Source: JAKVAV01 sp964635965 (GTDB lineage Bacteria; Bacteroidota; Bacteroidia; Flavobacteriales_D; Cryomorphaceae). Taken from it: a stretch of DNA of 25,406 nt. Shown piece after piece: positions 15,407 to 23,013 of the stretch. The notes under the pieces were generated by a model that worked only from the letters and a program-made list of their open reading frames with translations, was not told where the DNA came from and did no database searches. Location: assembly GCA_964635965.1 (NCBI GenBank), contig CAZWQX010000045.1:1-25406 (forward strand). Direction: 5' to 3'. The first letter of the stretch is position 1. Every line of letters begins with the position of its first letter. Made by a program: the position numbers and the translations under genes.

Positions 15407-18324
15407 CACTTCAATGCTTTTAAAAGTACTTGAACAGGGTGTAAGCTTTCTCTTTGAACCCCATCTAAGATTTGATGCCTGCAACTGGTACCTGCTGCAA
15501 CCAAAAGGGTATTAGAATTTAAACTCCTGATTCTGGGAAAGAGAATTTGCTCTCCAATCTTCTGGCTGATTTCGAAATGTTCACGTTCATAACCAAAACT
15601 ACCGGCCATTCCGCAGCAACCCGCGGGGATTTTCCTCGCTTGGTAATTTATCGGAAAGTTTAAGATTTCGAGGCTATACTTTGGATGAGACAAGGCTTTT
15701 TGATGACAGTGAACGTGAACCTCAATTAGCTTTTGATCTTCGGTGAACGACTCTTTCCTGATTTTCCCTTTTTGAATCTCATTCGCTACAAACTCTTCAA
15801 AAGTCACAGACAATTCTCCCAACCTTCGAGCCTTACCTTTTAGTTCTTCTCCAACCAATTTCTCAAACTCATCGCGAAAGCCCAACACTGCCGAGGGCTC
15901 GAGTCCCACAATAGGCAGATCATTCTCTAAGGCTTCAGAAAGATTTTCAATGCAATTTTCAACCATTTTTCTTGCTTGAATAAGCATTGCCTTGGACAGA
16001 TATGATCTTGCTGAAGGAGAATAGACAACGTTGAATGTATATCCCAGACGATTAAAGAATTGCCCCGCATCCCGAGCAACTTTGGAATCGAGATATTGAG
16101 TAAACTCATCTATGTAAAGAACGAAATCAGGCTTTTTTTGCTTCTTTCCTTTGAGGATTCTCGTTGCACTTGTGCCGGCGAAGGGAGGCATCGATCTCTC
16201 CTGTGCTACACCGATGTAATTCTTTACCCCATTTCCAATTGAGGAATGCAAAATGTAATTGCTGATTCGAGAGAATTTTGAACCAAAAGCAGCCATTCGA
16301 TGAAAATGACCGAAAAAACGACTACGCAAAGGAAATCCATTTCTTCTGTAATATTGGAAATCTGCCTCCATCTTCAGAAGTGACATGTCCACCGAACTGG
16401 GACATTCACTCTTACACGCCTTGCAACTAAGACACAAGTCAAGCACCTCATGGATATCATCACTATCAAACGGAAAAGAAGGATGCCGCGACTTAGTCAA
16501 ACTCTCACGTAAAACGTTCGCCCTGGCACGAGTTGAATCTTTTTCGTTCCTGGTAGCTTGATAACTCGGGCACATGGTAGCCCCCGTCTCCGGTAATTTC
16601 CGGCAATCACCTGATCCATTGCACTTTTCAGCCATTGAAAGCATCGAACCTGAATCAGAGAAATCAATATGTGTAGAATAGGCGAAGGGTCTCTGACCTT
16701 CATCATATCGAAAATCCGCATCCATTGGATGTGGATCAATAATCTTTCCCGGGTTAAAGATGTTGTGAGGGTCCCAGATGCGCTTGATTTCTTTCATCAA
16801 GGCATAATTTGCTTCACCAACCATTTCTTTGATGAATTCAGAACGAGCAATTCCATCACCATGTTCTCCACTCAATGAGCCTCTGTATTTCTTAACCAGC
16901 TTTGCTGAATCCTCTCCAATTCGACGAAACTCTCTTCTACCCTCTTTTGATTTTAGGTCTAGGATCGGTCTCAAATGAAGTTCTCCCGCGCCAGCATGTG
17001 CGTAGTAAACTGCCTTTTGACCATGGGATTCCATTAATTTCTCAAAATCCTCGATGTAATCGGGCAAATCGGAAAGATCTACCGCAGTATCCTCAACAAA
17101 AGCTATCGGCTTGGCCTCGCCTTTCAAGTTGCTCAGTACACCGAGGCCCGCGGCTCTCAACTTCCATATTCGCTCCGTTTCATTGCCATACACAGCTGGG
17201 TATGAATATCCAAGCTTTACTTCGGTCAAGTCACTTTTTAAACTTTCAACCTGTCGGTTAAGATCATCAGGGCCATTCGATCTCAACTCAATACATAAAA
17301 TGGCGCCAGGATCTCCTTGAACAAAAAAACGATTTCCTGCCTGCTCAGGATTCCCTTTTGTTAAATCGAGAATCGTTTTGTCCATTACTTCACAAGCAAA
17401 CGGCTGTTTCTCCATAACCACTACGGTGGCTCTCATAGCTTCATGAATCGATTCAAAATGGGCGCAAACCACAGCAACTTCCGGTGGAGGTAAATCATCG
17501 AGTTTGATTTTAATCTCCGAAACCAAACAAAGGGTACCTTCAGAACCCGCGATCAATTTAGAAGGATTGAACTCATCACCATTTGTATTAAATGGTAGCA
17601 TTTGAACCAATACATCCAATGCGTATCCTGTATTTCTTCGATGAATTTCTTTCTTAGGGAATTCCGCTTTAATTCGATCGCGAACTTCAACTGGTTCGAG
17701 TAATCGAGCTGTTTGATCGATAATATCAGATAACGTATTGCTATCTCGACTACCCTTTGGATTTAGGAAAGGATCCATTCCTTTTAATTTGGCTTTGCTA
17801 CCGTCGAAGAGTATCACTTCCAATTCCACCACCTTATCCCTCGTAGTGCCATATCTGATAGAAGTCGTCCCACAGGAATTGTTTCCAACCATCCCACCAA
17901 GCATGCACCTGTTAGCTGTCGATGTATTGGGACCAAAGAAAAGTCCATACGGTCTGAGGCTGTCATTTAGCTGGTCTCTTATTACGCCAGGTTGCACCCT
18001 AACCCATTTTTCTGTTTGATTGATTTCGAGGATTTCCGTCATATACCGCGACATGTCGACAATCAGACCTTCTCCCACACATTGCCCGGCCAAAGATGTG
18101 CCTGCTGTTCTTGGCACAATTGAAATTTTCTCTTCAGCGCAGATTTTCACCAATTCTGATAGTTCCTCAGTCGTCTTCGGATAAACCACTCCTAAGGGAA
18201 TCTTTCGATAAACAGAAGCATCGGTGGCATAAATCACCTTCGAAAGGTTGTCTTGGTGTAGGCGATCACCAAAAACCTCCAGCAGTGAAGCAGGAAGCTT
18301 ACTCGATTTTCTATCGGTTTTCAT
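15406..18324 (-). CDS. FAD-linked oxidase / Fe-S / CCG-domain protein, D-lactate dehydrogenase or glycolate oxidase-like
   Basis: A 972-residue three-part flavoprotein. It has an FAD-binding PCMH domain (about 40-260, with PRTAGTSLAGQ and GGMVGNNSCGT at 143-152) and a substrate domain ending in YAHAGAGELHLRP, SGEHGDGIARSEF and PHNIFNPGKI. Two ferredoxin-like cysteine clusters follow (CNGSGDC...MCPSY and CLSCKACKSECP), then a C-terminal CCG/heterodisulfide-reductase-type domain. The architecture fits membrane-associated oxidation of D-2-hydroxy acids such as D-lactate or glycolate, feeding the quinone pool. In the CCG part only the second half keeps its cysteines (HCH, then CCGMAGSFG at 903-911, then TSCRHQ). 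The first half has SPSARSYLSKAM and EPSAVLGFRDE, with Ala812 where Cys is usual. The frame opens at a TTG (18357), but the ATG at 18324 is preferred. It is divergent from proC. Confidence 0.9.
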   Translation of the reverse strand: MKTDRKSSKLPASLLEVFGDRLHQDNLSKVIYATDASVYRKIPLGVVYPKTTEELSELVKICAEEKISIVPRTAGTSLAGQCVGEGLIVDMSRYMTEILEINQTEKWVRVQPGVIRDQLNDSLRPYGLFFGPNTSTANRCMLGGMVGNNSCGTTSIRYGTTRDKVVELEVILFDGSKAKLKGMDPFLNPKGSRDSNTLSDIIDQTARLLEPVEVRDRIKAEFPKKEIHRRNTGYALDVLVQMLPFNTNGDEFNPSKLIAGSEGTLCLVSEIKIKLDDLPPPEVAVVCAHFESIHEAMRATVVVMEKQPFACEVMDKTILDLTKGNPEQAGNRFFVQGDPGAILCIELRSNGPDDLNRQVESLKSDLTEVKLGYSYPAVYGNETERIWKLRAAGLGVLSNLKGEAKPIAFVEDTAVDLSDLPDYIEDFEKLMESHGQKAVYYAHAGAGELHLRPILDLKSKEGRREFRRIGEDSAKLVKKYRGSLSGEHGDGIARSEFIKEMVGEANYALMKEIKRIWDPHNIFNPGKIIDPHPMDADFRYDEGQRPFAYSTHIDFSDSGSMLSMAEKCNGSGDCRKLPETGATMCPSYQATRNEKDSTRARANVLRESLTKSRHPSFPFDSDDIHEVLDLCLSCKACKSECPSSVDMSLLKMEADFQYYRRNGFPLRSRFFGHFHRMAAFGSKFSRISNYILHSSIGNGVKNYIGVAQERSMPPFAGTSATRILKGKKQKKPDFVLYIDEFTQYLDSKVARDAGQFFNRLGYTFNVVYSPSARSYLSKAMLIQARKMVENCIENLSEALENDLPIVGLEPSAVLGFRDEFEKLVGEELKGKARRLGELSVTFEEFVANEIQKGKIRKESFTEDQKLIEVHVHCHQKALSHPKYSLEILNFPINYQARKIPAGCCGMAGSFGYEREHFEISQKIGEQILFPRIRSLNSNTLLVAAGTSCRHQILDGVQRESLHPVQVLLKALK

Positions 18325-18397
18325 GAACGAGGTGAATCTAAGAAAAGGGCAGGACAATCAGGCTTTTTGACTTAATTTGAACTTAAATACAATTACC

Positions 18398-19195
18398 ATG
18401 AAAATTGAGGGTTTGAAAATCGGAATAATCGGAGCTGGCAATCTGGGGAAAGCAATGGCACAAGGATTATTGGATGGAGGATATCCTGCAGAAAGCCTAA
18501 CCTTAACTCGAAGAAATACCACTGCTCTTGAAGAATTTTCTGAATTGGGAATTTCGGTTCATTCGGACAATAAGAAATGTGTTGAAGAATCTGATGTTGT
18601 TATCCTGGCAGTGAAACCTTACAATGTGTTGACCATTCTCGATGAAATAAGTGAGAACATCAATCCTAAAAAACACATGATAGTTAGCGTGGTGACAGGT
18701 GTAGGCTTAAATCCACTAAGTGAAACATTGCCAAAAGGAACTCCATTATTCAGGGCAATGCCTAATACGGCGGCCGATGTCAAAGAGTCGCTTACTTGTA
18801 TTTGCCAAATACATGCGGGACCCCAGCAAACCGATGCGATTCAGTCAATTTTCGTTGCATTGGGCAGAGTAGTTTTTATCCAAGAAGAACTGATGGATGC
18901 GGCAACAGTGATGGGTGCCTGTGGGATTGCCTATGTGATGCGCTTCATCCGTGCCATGGTACAAGGAGGGATAGAAATAGGTTTTGATTCGAAAACGGCT
19001 ACAACCATAGTGATGCAAACCGTAAAGGGGGCGGCGGAATTATTAATCGAGAGAGGAACACATCCGGAGAGTGAAATTGACAAAGTAACCACCCCAAAAG
19101 GATGTACAATCGCCGGCCTGAACGAAATGGAGCATTACGGGTTTAGTTCCTCCCTGATCAAGGGAATCAGGACTAGTTACGAGCGAATCGATTAA
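18398..19195 (+). CDS. proC: Pyrroline-5-carboxylate reductase
   Basis: Catalyses the last step of proline synthesis, NAD(P)H-dependent reduction of 1-pyrroline-5-carboxylate, in the cytoplasm. The N-terminal Rossmann motif GAGNLG (Gly12, Gly14, Gly17), the central LFRAMPNTAADV block and the C-terminal signature TTPKGCTIAGLNEMEHYGF (about 231-249) are all present. The 265-residue length is normal. The frame opens at a TTG (18377), but the ATG at 18398 places the Rossmann strand at the usual distance. The gene lies 73 bases from the divergent dehydrogenase start and its stop directly adjoins the stop of the convergent small lipoprotein gene. No clean promoter box is visible; TTAATTTG at 18373-18380 or so is near but off-consensus. 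Confidence 0.96.
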   Translation: MKIEGLKIGIIGAGNLGKAMAQGLLDGGYPAESLTLTRRNTTALEEFSELGISVHSDNKKCVEESDVVILAVKPYNVLTILDEISENINPKKHMIVSVVTGVGLNPLSETLPKGTPLFRAMPNTAADVKESLTCICQIHAGPQQTDAIQSIFVALGRVVFIQEELMDAATVMGACGIAYVMRFIRAMVQGGIEIGFDSKTATTIVMQTVKGAAELLIERGTHPESEIDKVTTPKGCTIAGLNEMEHYGFSSSLIKGIRTSYERID

Positions 19196-19552
19196 CTATT
19201 CGCAATCCAGCTTTTTGATCTCGGCCTCGACCTTTTCGTTAAAAGCCCTTTTCTCTTCAACACTGAGTTTAGCGGACAATTCTCCTAGTTTCTCGCGAAT
19301 ACTATCAGAGAGCGCTCTACTCATAGAGGATTTCGCTGTACGAATACTATCGTAGTTAGCCATTGAGTCAGGTCTATTCCTCATCTCTTCTGCCAGAGCA
19401 AATCTTTCGTTTTTCAGAATTCTGGCACGACAATGCATCTCCACCAATTCTTGAAAAGACTCTTCCTCCAAAGAATCTGCAGCAGACTCAGAAGCTGTTT
19501 CACAAGAGCAAAATAGTGCTACTCCAATGGTTAAAATCAAAAAACCGCGCAT
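19196..19552 (-). CDS. Small hypothetical lipoprotein, helical
   Basis: A 118-residue protein with no family I can name. A hydrophobic N-terminus ends in LFCSC, a weak lipobox with Cys17 as the likely lipidated residue, followed by an acidic Ser/Glu linker. The remainder is charged and predicted by eye to be helical or coiled-coil (repeated Lys, Glu, Arg and Leu), with two further cysteines (Cys41 region and the penultimate Cys). It starts 5 bases after the haloperoxidase-like gene stop on the same strand, so the two are very probably co-transcribed. It may be a partner or simply a hitch-hiker. Confidence 0.7.
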   Translation of the reverse strand: MRGFLILTIGVALFCSCETASESAADSLEEESFQELVEMHCRARILKNERFALAEEMRNRPDSMANYDSIRTAKSSMSRALSDSIREKLGELSAKLSVEEKRAFNEKVEAEIKKLDCE

Positions 19553-19557
19553 AGGTT

Positions 19558-20922
19558 CTACTGAATATTATCAGGCCAGGAAATGTCATTGACAACGGCA
19601 TTACCAACGGCAAAACCTAAATCAAGACCTTTAGAATTATCCATCTCGAAGTGAATTCCTCCATAGTAGCGGGAAAGAGCACATTCATCAGCCATTTCAT
19701 AAAAATTGTCATAGGTTCTTGCTGAGAATCCATACTGTAATTGGCTTAGATCAGTAAATGTGTAGTCTCCATTTTGCTCGGCAAAAAGGTGAATCAATAC
19801 CTTAATTCCTGCACCGATTTCACCCGAGTGACCTGAAGTGTATGCAGGAAAGGGAGGTGTGCCGATTACAGTCTCAAAATCAGAATCAATGTACTGCTGG
19901 ATGTAACTAACCGGGCGTATTAAGACATAATCGTACTTGGTCTTCCAACAGGCGATAAAAGCGTCGTTTTCCGCCACGGACATCATGGCAAGTCCTACTG
20001 CAGTTTTTTCCAAAGTCGCGCCGGACTCCGTTAACAATTGGTTCACGATATTGAAGGTATGCCCGGCCGGAGTACAGGTATCAAAAGGATCATCCGCCCA
20101 ATATTCGGCAATTGTTCTTTCTTCATCGGTATTGAGGTTTGTAACCTGATTATATACATCCATTGCCTGTCCGTAAAAATCAGACTCAGGATCACTTGAA
20201 AAGGGCAAATGGGCTCCGGGTTGACTATCATCCACAATACCCGCGATCATTGAACGATTATTCTTCCAGTAAGGAGAAAGCGGGTTGAGCGTTACTTCAT
20301 CAGTTGGCACCCAGCAATAGTCATCATCTGCTAATTCGTAAGGTAATTGAAAAGGATCCAGATACGATTCATGACCACCATCTGTCATTGATATATCATA
20401 AATAGCCTGAGCTACGGAAAGACCGTACGCTATGGACCGATCGATAATCTCTTGCGATTGTCCTTGACTTAGGGTCACCAAATTCTGGGCTTCCATGTCA
20501 TTTATTTCCTGGAGGTTTTCATCGGATATGTTTAATTCGAACATCTTTCGCATCATTTCAGCTGTGGCTGCATTGCATGAAATTGCCCAATTATAAACAG
20601 CCCCTTCTACGGGATCAGGAATACTCCCTTCGGGAAAACCATTGAGTTGCCCCTCGAGCTTATTCGACTCGTTAATTCCATAAACAACAGATTCATAAGC
20701 GGTAACTCCGATGTAGCCATATGCCCTCGCGGCTTGTGTGGGGAAAAAACCATCCGTGGTTTGGGTGACCTTACAGGTTAAGGTAATGTAATCTTGAAGG
20801 AAGTCACCATTGTACGACTTCACTTGAGAGCTCTGTGGTACTTGATCATCAGAAGATTCGTCTTTCTGACATGACACAAAAACAAAAACGGCAAAGAGTA
20901 TAAACGAAATTTTCTTCATCAC
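19558..20922 (-). CDS. Vanadium-dependent haloperoxidase-like lipoprotein (PAP2 superfamily)
   Basis: A 454-residue exported lipoprotein (lipobox FVSC, Cys18). The C-terminal half carries the full vanadate/phosphate-binding set of this superfamily: Lys329 and Arg336 (KYDYVLIRP, the K-x6-RP spacing), Ser363-Gly364-His365 (TSGHS) and Arg418 with His424 (SRYYGGIHFEMD). In haloperoxidases the equivalent of His424 coordinates vanadate and that of His365 is the acid-base residue. The same residues serve acid phosphatases, so halide oxidation is likely but not certain. Bacteroidota contain iodide- and bromide-specific members. Its likely promoter is at 20943-20950, leaving a leader of about 14 bases. 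It is followed closely by a small lipoprotein gene and is divergent from proteorhodopsin. ATG at 20922 or the next codon may be used. Confidence 0.88.
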   Translation of the reverse strand: MMKKISFILFAVFVFVSCQKDESSDDQVPQSSQVKSYNGDFLQDYITLTCKVTQTTDGFFPTQAARAYGYIGVTAYESVVYGINESNKLEGQLNGFPEGSIPDPVEGAVYNWAISCNAATAEMMRKMFELNISDENLQEINDMEAQNLVTLSQGQSQEIIDRSIAYGLSVAQAIYDISMTDGGHESYLDPFQLPYELADDDYCWVPTDEVTLNPLSPYWKNNRSMIAGIVDDSQPGAHLPFSSDPESDFYGQAMDVYNQVTNLNTDEERTIAEYWADDPFDTCTPAGHTFNIVNQLLTESGATLEKTAVGLAMMSVAENDAFIACWKTKYDYVLIRPVSYIQQYIDSDFETVIGTPPFPAYTSGHSGEIGAGIKVLIHLFAEQNGDYTFTDLSQLQYGFSARTYDNFYEMADECALSRYYGGIHFEMDNSKGLDLGFAVGNAVVNDISWPDNIQ

Positions 20923-20942
20923 TACGGTTAATTATAGATGAT

Positions 20943-20950
20943 CAAATTTA
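20943..20950 (-). promoter_or_regulatory. Candidate -7 box for the haloperoxidase-like gene
   Basis: Read on the minus strand the box is TAAATTTG, a perfect TAnnTTTG match, 20 bases before the start codon. No clear TTTG lies at the -33 distance. Transcription would start near 20936. Confidence 0.5.
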
Positions 20951-21080
20951 TTTCGTTTCGTCGAAAAAATAAAGGTATTTATCTACATAATTCGACTATT
21001 TAGAGGGATTCTGTATAAATCCAGAGAAGAATAAAATTCATTTTGTTTAACCTTTTTATCTATTTCCTAAACAAAACTAT

Positions 21081-21094
21081 TTAACACATGTTAA
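21081..21094. promoter_or_regulatory. Inverted repeat in the proteorhodopsin leader/promoter region
   Basis: TTAACA and TGTTAA are perfect arms around a 2-base spacer, 28 bases upstream of the proteorhodopsin start. The sequence between the divergent genes is otherwise AT-rich and no consensus -7 box for the rhodopsin gene was found. This dyad overlaps where a promoter or leader would lie and could be an operator. No terminator-like T-run follows. Confidence 0.35.
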
Positions 21095-21122
21095 GAATGT
21101 CAAACCTAAAATCTAACAAAAA

Positions 21123-21902
21123 ATGAAGGCAGTTTTATTGGATGTTCTTACCATCCCGGCCGACGACCCAGTCGCGTTTACCTTTTTCACAGGTTACATG
21201 GCGATGTTTGCGGCAGCAATCTTTTTCTTTTTCGAGAGGGGCCGGGTAGCCGGCAAATGGAAAACCAGTTTGTTGGTTAGTGGATTGATCACAGGTATTG
21301 CAGCAGTGCACTACTACTACATGCGTGATTACTATGCAGCTACTGGCGAGAATCCTACAGCTCTGCGTTACATTGATTGGACGCTTACAGTTCCCTTGAT
21401 GTGTGTTGAGTTCTATCTTCTCACGAAACCTGCAGGCGCTAAAGCCAGCTTGCTTTGGAAACTAATTATTGCATCTGTATGGATGTTGGTTTTCGGTTAC
21501 ATCGGTGAAGCTTTTGTTCCTCTAAATCCTGACGGAACTGCAGCTGATGGAGCCACAACTCACAGTGTAATGTATGGTGTTCTTTCTACACTAGGTTACG
21601 TATACATTTTGTATACCGCTTGGTTCGGTGAGGTTAAACAACTAGCCGAAAGTGCAAGCCCTACTGTATTAAGAGGAATCAAGACATTAGCATGGTTTGT
21701 TCTAGTAGGTTGGGCAATCTATCCAATTGGTTACATGTGTATGCCAGGTGGTTGGTTGAACACCGCTCTAGGATGGGAAGCGTCTAACGTAGACCTTTTC
21801 TACAACATCGCCGATGCAGTTAACAAAATTGGATTCGGTTTGGTAGTTTACACTATCGCTATCGCATCTACAAGCGAGGAAGGAGAAGCAGCAGCAGCCT
21901 AA
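21123..21902 (+). CDS. Proteorhodopsin, light-driven proton pump (green-tuned, DTE type)
   Basis: A 259-residue seven-helix retinal protein of the inner membrane. Helix C reads RYIDWTLTVPLMCVEFY: Asp85 (proton acceptor, Asp97 in the reference gamma-proteobacterial protein), Thr89 and Glu96 (donor, Glu108) form the proton-pump DTE triad. Met93 occupies the spectral position (Leu105), giving green absorption. His63 matches the counter-ion partner His75. Asp231 and the retinal Schiff-base Lys235 (ADAVNKIGFG) are in helix G. No cleavable signal peptide is obvious. The start follows an A-rich leader without Shine-Dalgarno, typical of strongly expressed Bacteroidota genes. It is monocistronic: divergent from the haloperoxidase-like gene and followed by a strong terminator. 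No carotenoid or retinal (blh) genes lie in the window, so retinal must be made from elsewhere in the genome. Confidence 0.97.
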   Translation: MKAVLLDVLTIPADDPVAFTFFTGYMAMFAAAIFFFFERGRVAGKWKTSLLVSGLITGIAAVHYYYMRDYYAATGENPTALRYIDWTLTVPLMCVEFYLLTKPAGAKASLLWKLIIASVWMLVFGYIGEAFVPLNPDGTAADGATTHSVMYGVLSTLGYVYILYTAWFGEVKQLAESASPTVLRGIKTLAWFVLVGWAIYPIGYMCMPGGWLNTALGWEASNVDLFYNIADAVNKIGFGLVVYTIAIASTSEEGEAAAA

Positions 21903-21922
21903 CACTCGTTTTAAAGATATTT

Positions 21923-21950
21923 AAAAGCCGATCAAATGATCGGCTTTTTT
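21923..21950 (+). terminator. Intrinsic terminator after proteorhodopsin
   Basis: An eleven-pair stem, AAAAGCCGATC paired with GATCGGCTTTT, encloses an AAAT loop and is followed by more T. It ends the proteorhodopsin transcript 20 bases after the stop codon and may also act on the reverse strand. Confidence 0.93.
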
Positions 21951-22089
21951 CTTTGGTGAAAATTTAAAAATAAGCGCAAATCAGCGATCCTCAAGCTAGT
22001 GCTAAGGCTGAAAATAGACGTACAAACAACACATTTTCAATAATTTACAAATTAAGCCCTTTCATTTCAACCGTTTTAAGTGAATAAAA
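21951..22089. other. AT-rich intergenic stretch without a recognisable gene
   Basis: This part of the 387-base gap between proteorhodopsin and transaldolase has no credible coding frame. An imperfect hairpin (CAG, CCT and AGC arms pairing with GCT, AGG and CTG) can be drawn at 21984-22012 around a TAGT loop, but it has no T-run and no linked promoter. I assign no function. Confidence 0.4.
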
Positions 22090-22121
22090 TTTGCTAACTC
22101 ACTTGACAAAACTTAGATTTG
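22090..22121 (+). promoter_or_regulatory. Full-consensus Bacteroidota promoter without a downstream coding gene
   Basis: TTTG at 22090-22093, a 20-base spacer, then TAGATTTG at 22114-22121. This matches TTTG-N19-21-TAnnTTTG exactly and is the best promoter in the window. The expected transcription start is about 22127-22129. The next gene start is 161 bases further on, beyond an intrinsic terminator, so the promoter appears to serve a short RNA. Confidence 0.65.
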
Positions 22122-22126
22122 GCTTG

Positions 22127-22196
22127 CGAATTGGTTCATAGCCCAACGCATACATTTCATAGCATGCAAAACCCGGATACGTCCGGGTTTTGTATT
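22127..22196 (+). ncRNA. Candidate small RNA of about 70 nt between proteorhodopsin and transaldolase
   Basis: Defined by a consensus promoter (22090-22121) and an intrinsic terminator (22168-22192). No credible open frame fits between them. The predicted RNA folds as three adjacent helices: a hairpin with TTGG/CCAA and an outer CG/CG pair (22127-22148), a second with GCAT/ATGC (22148-22167), and the terminator stem. It resembles no RNA family that I can recognise. It could instead be a terminated leader of the transaldolase gene, but that gene has its own -7 box after the terminator. Existence and ends are inferred from sequence signals only. Confidence 0.5.
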
Positions 22197-22198
22197 TA
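22167..22198 (+). terminator. Intrinsic terminator ending the candidate small RNA
   Basis: A perfect ten-pair stem AAAACCCGGA/TCCGGGTTTT (22168-22191) around a TACG loop is followed by GTATTTATT. The T-run is mostly within the stem. It lies upstream of the transaldolase promoter and far from the proteorhodopsin gene, which already has its own terminator. Confidence 0.8.
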
Positions 22199-22263
22199 TT
22201 AAAACCTCCCCCACTTTTATTCACAAGCAGCATTCGCGAGGGCAAAAACCTGATCGGGATGAT

Positions 22264-22271
22264 TACTTTTG
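22264..22271 (+). promoter_or_regulatory. Candidate -7 box for transaldolase
   Basis: TACTTTTG matches TAnnTTTG exactly, 18 bases before the ATG at 22290. No TTTG is found at the -33 distance. The in-frame TTG at 22269 overlaps this box and so is unlikely to be the start. Confidence 0.5.
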
Positions 22272-22289
22272 CAACACAAATCTGATACT

Positions 22290-22949
22290 ATGCGTTTTTT
22301 CATTGACACGGCGAATTTGGAGCAAATTAAAGAAGCCCAAGATCTTGGAGTTCTGGATGGAGTAACTACTAATCCTTCTCTTATGGCGAAAGAGGGAATT
22401 ACAGGACAGGAAAACATCATTCAACACTACCTTGACATTTGTGATATTGTTGATGGACCTGTTAGTGCAGAAGTTATTTCTACCGATTTTGAAGGAATAA
22501 TTGCAGAAGGTGAAAATCTTGCCAAACTCCATAAAAATATCGTTGTAAAAGTTCCTATGATCAAAGATGGAGTAAAGGCACTGCGGTACTTCACAGAGAA
22601 AGGAATAAAAACAAATTGCACGTTGGTTTTTTCAGCTGGTCAGGCCCTTCTCGCCGCGAAGGCCGGCGCCACTTATGTTTCTCCGTTCATTGGGAGACTG
22701 GATGACATATCAACGGATGGTCTACAGCTAATTGAGCAAATACGATTGATATATGACAATTATGCTTATGAAACCCAAATTCTGGCGGCCTCGGTTAGGC
22801 ACACCATGCATATAATGAATTGCGCAGAAATTGGAGCAGATGTGATGACAGGTCCTCTTAGCGCAATTATGGGACTCTTGAAACACCCCTTAACCGACAG
22901 CGGATTGGAGAAGTTTCTTGCCGATCACAAAAAAGCAGCTACAGTCTGA
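22290..22949 (+). CDS. tal: Transaldolase, small TalC/FSA-type
   Basis: Transfers a dihydroxyacetone unit between sugar phosphates in the non-oxidative pentose phosphate pathway, in the cytoplasm. The 219-residue length and opening MRFFIDTANLEQI fit the short TalC/fructose-6-phosphate aldolase family. The Schiff-base lysine is Lys87 in VVKVPM, and GVTTNPS, GATYVSPFIGR and KHPLTDSGLEKFL are conserved. Position 61 is Glu in VSAEVIS, where the true fructose-6-phosphate aldolase of E. coli has Gln. Together with Phe rather than Tyr in TLVFSA, this favours transaldolase activity. The start is the ATG just after a -7 box, giving a short leader. A strong terminator follows. Confidence 0.93.
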   Translation: MRFFIDTANLEQIKEAQDLGVLDGVTTNPSLMAKEGITGQENIIQHYLDICDIVDGPVSAEVISTDFEGIIAEGENLAKLHKNIVVKVPMIKDGVKALRYFTEKGIKTNCTLVFSAGQALLAAKAGATYVSPFIGRLDDISTDGLQLIEQIRLIYDNYAYETQILAASVRHTMHIMNCAEIGADVMTGPLSAIMGLLKHPLTDSGLEKFLADHKKAATV

Positions 22950-22970
22950 ATATAAATATTGGAAAATTGG

Positions 22971-23002
22971 AAATCCGCGACTGGCTTCGCGGATTTTTTT
23001 TT
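22971..23002 (+). terminator. Intrinsic terminator after transaldolase
   Basis: A perfect ten-pair stem AAATCCGCGA/TCGCGGATTT (22971-22996) with a CTGGCT loop is followed by a long T-tract. Confidence 0.95.
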
Positions 23003-23013
23003 GTCTAAATAGT

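Noticed and set aside
22103..22118. TTGACA at 22103 as a sigma70-type -35 element.
   Set aside because: No -10 box stands at 16-18 bases; it falls within the spacer of the much better TTTG/TAGATTTG promoter.
22164..22202. A 12-codon ATG frame inside the small RNA terminator hairpin.
   Set aside because: It coincides with the stem-loop, has no ribosome-binding context and ends within the T-rich tail. I treat it as chance.
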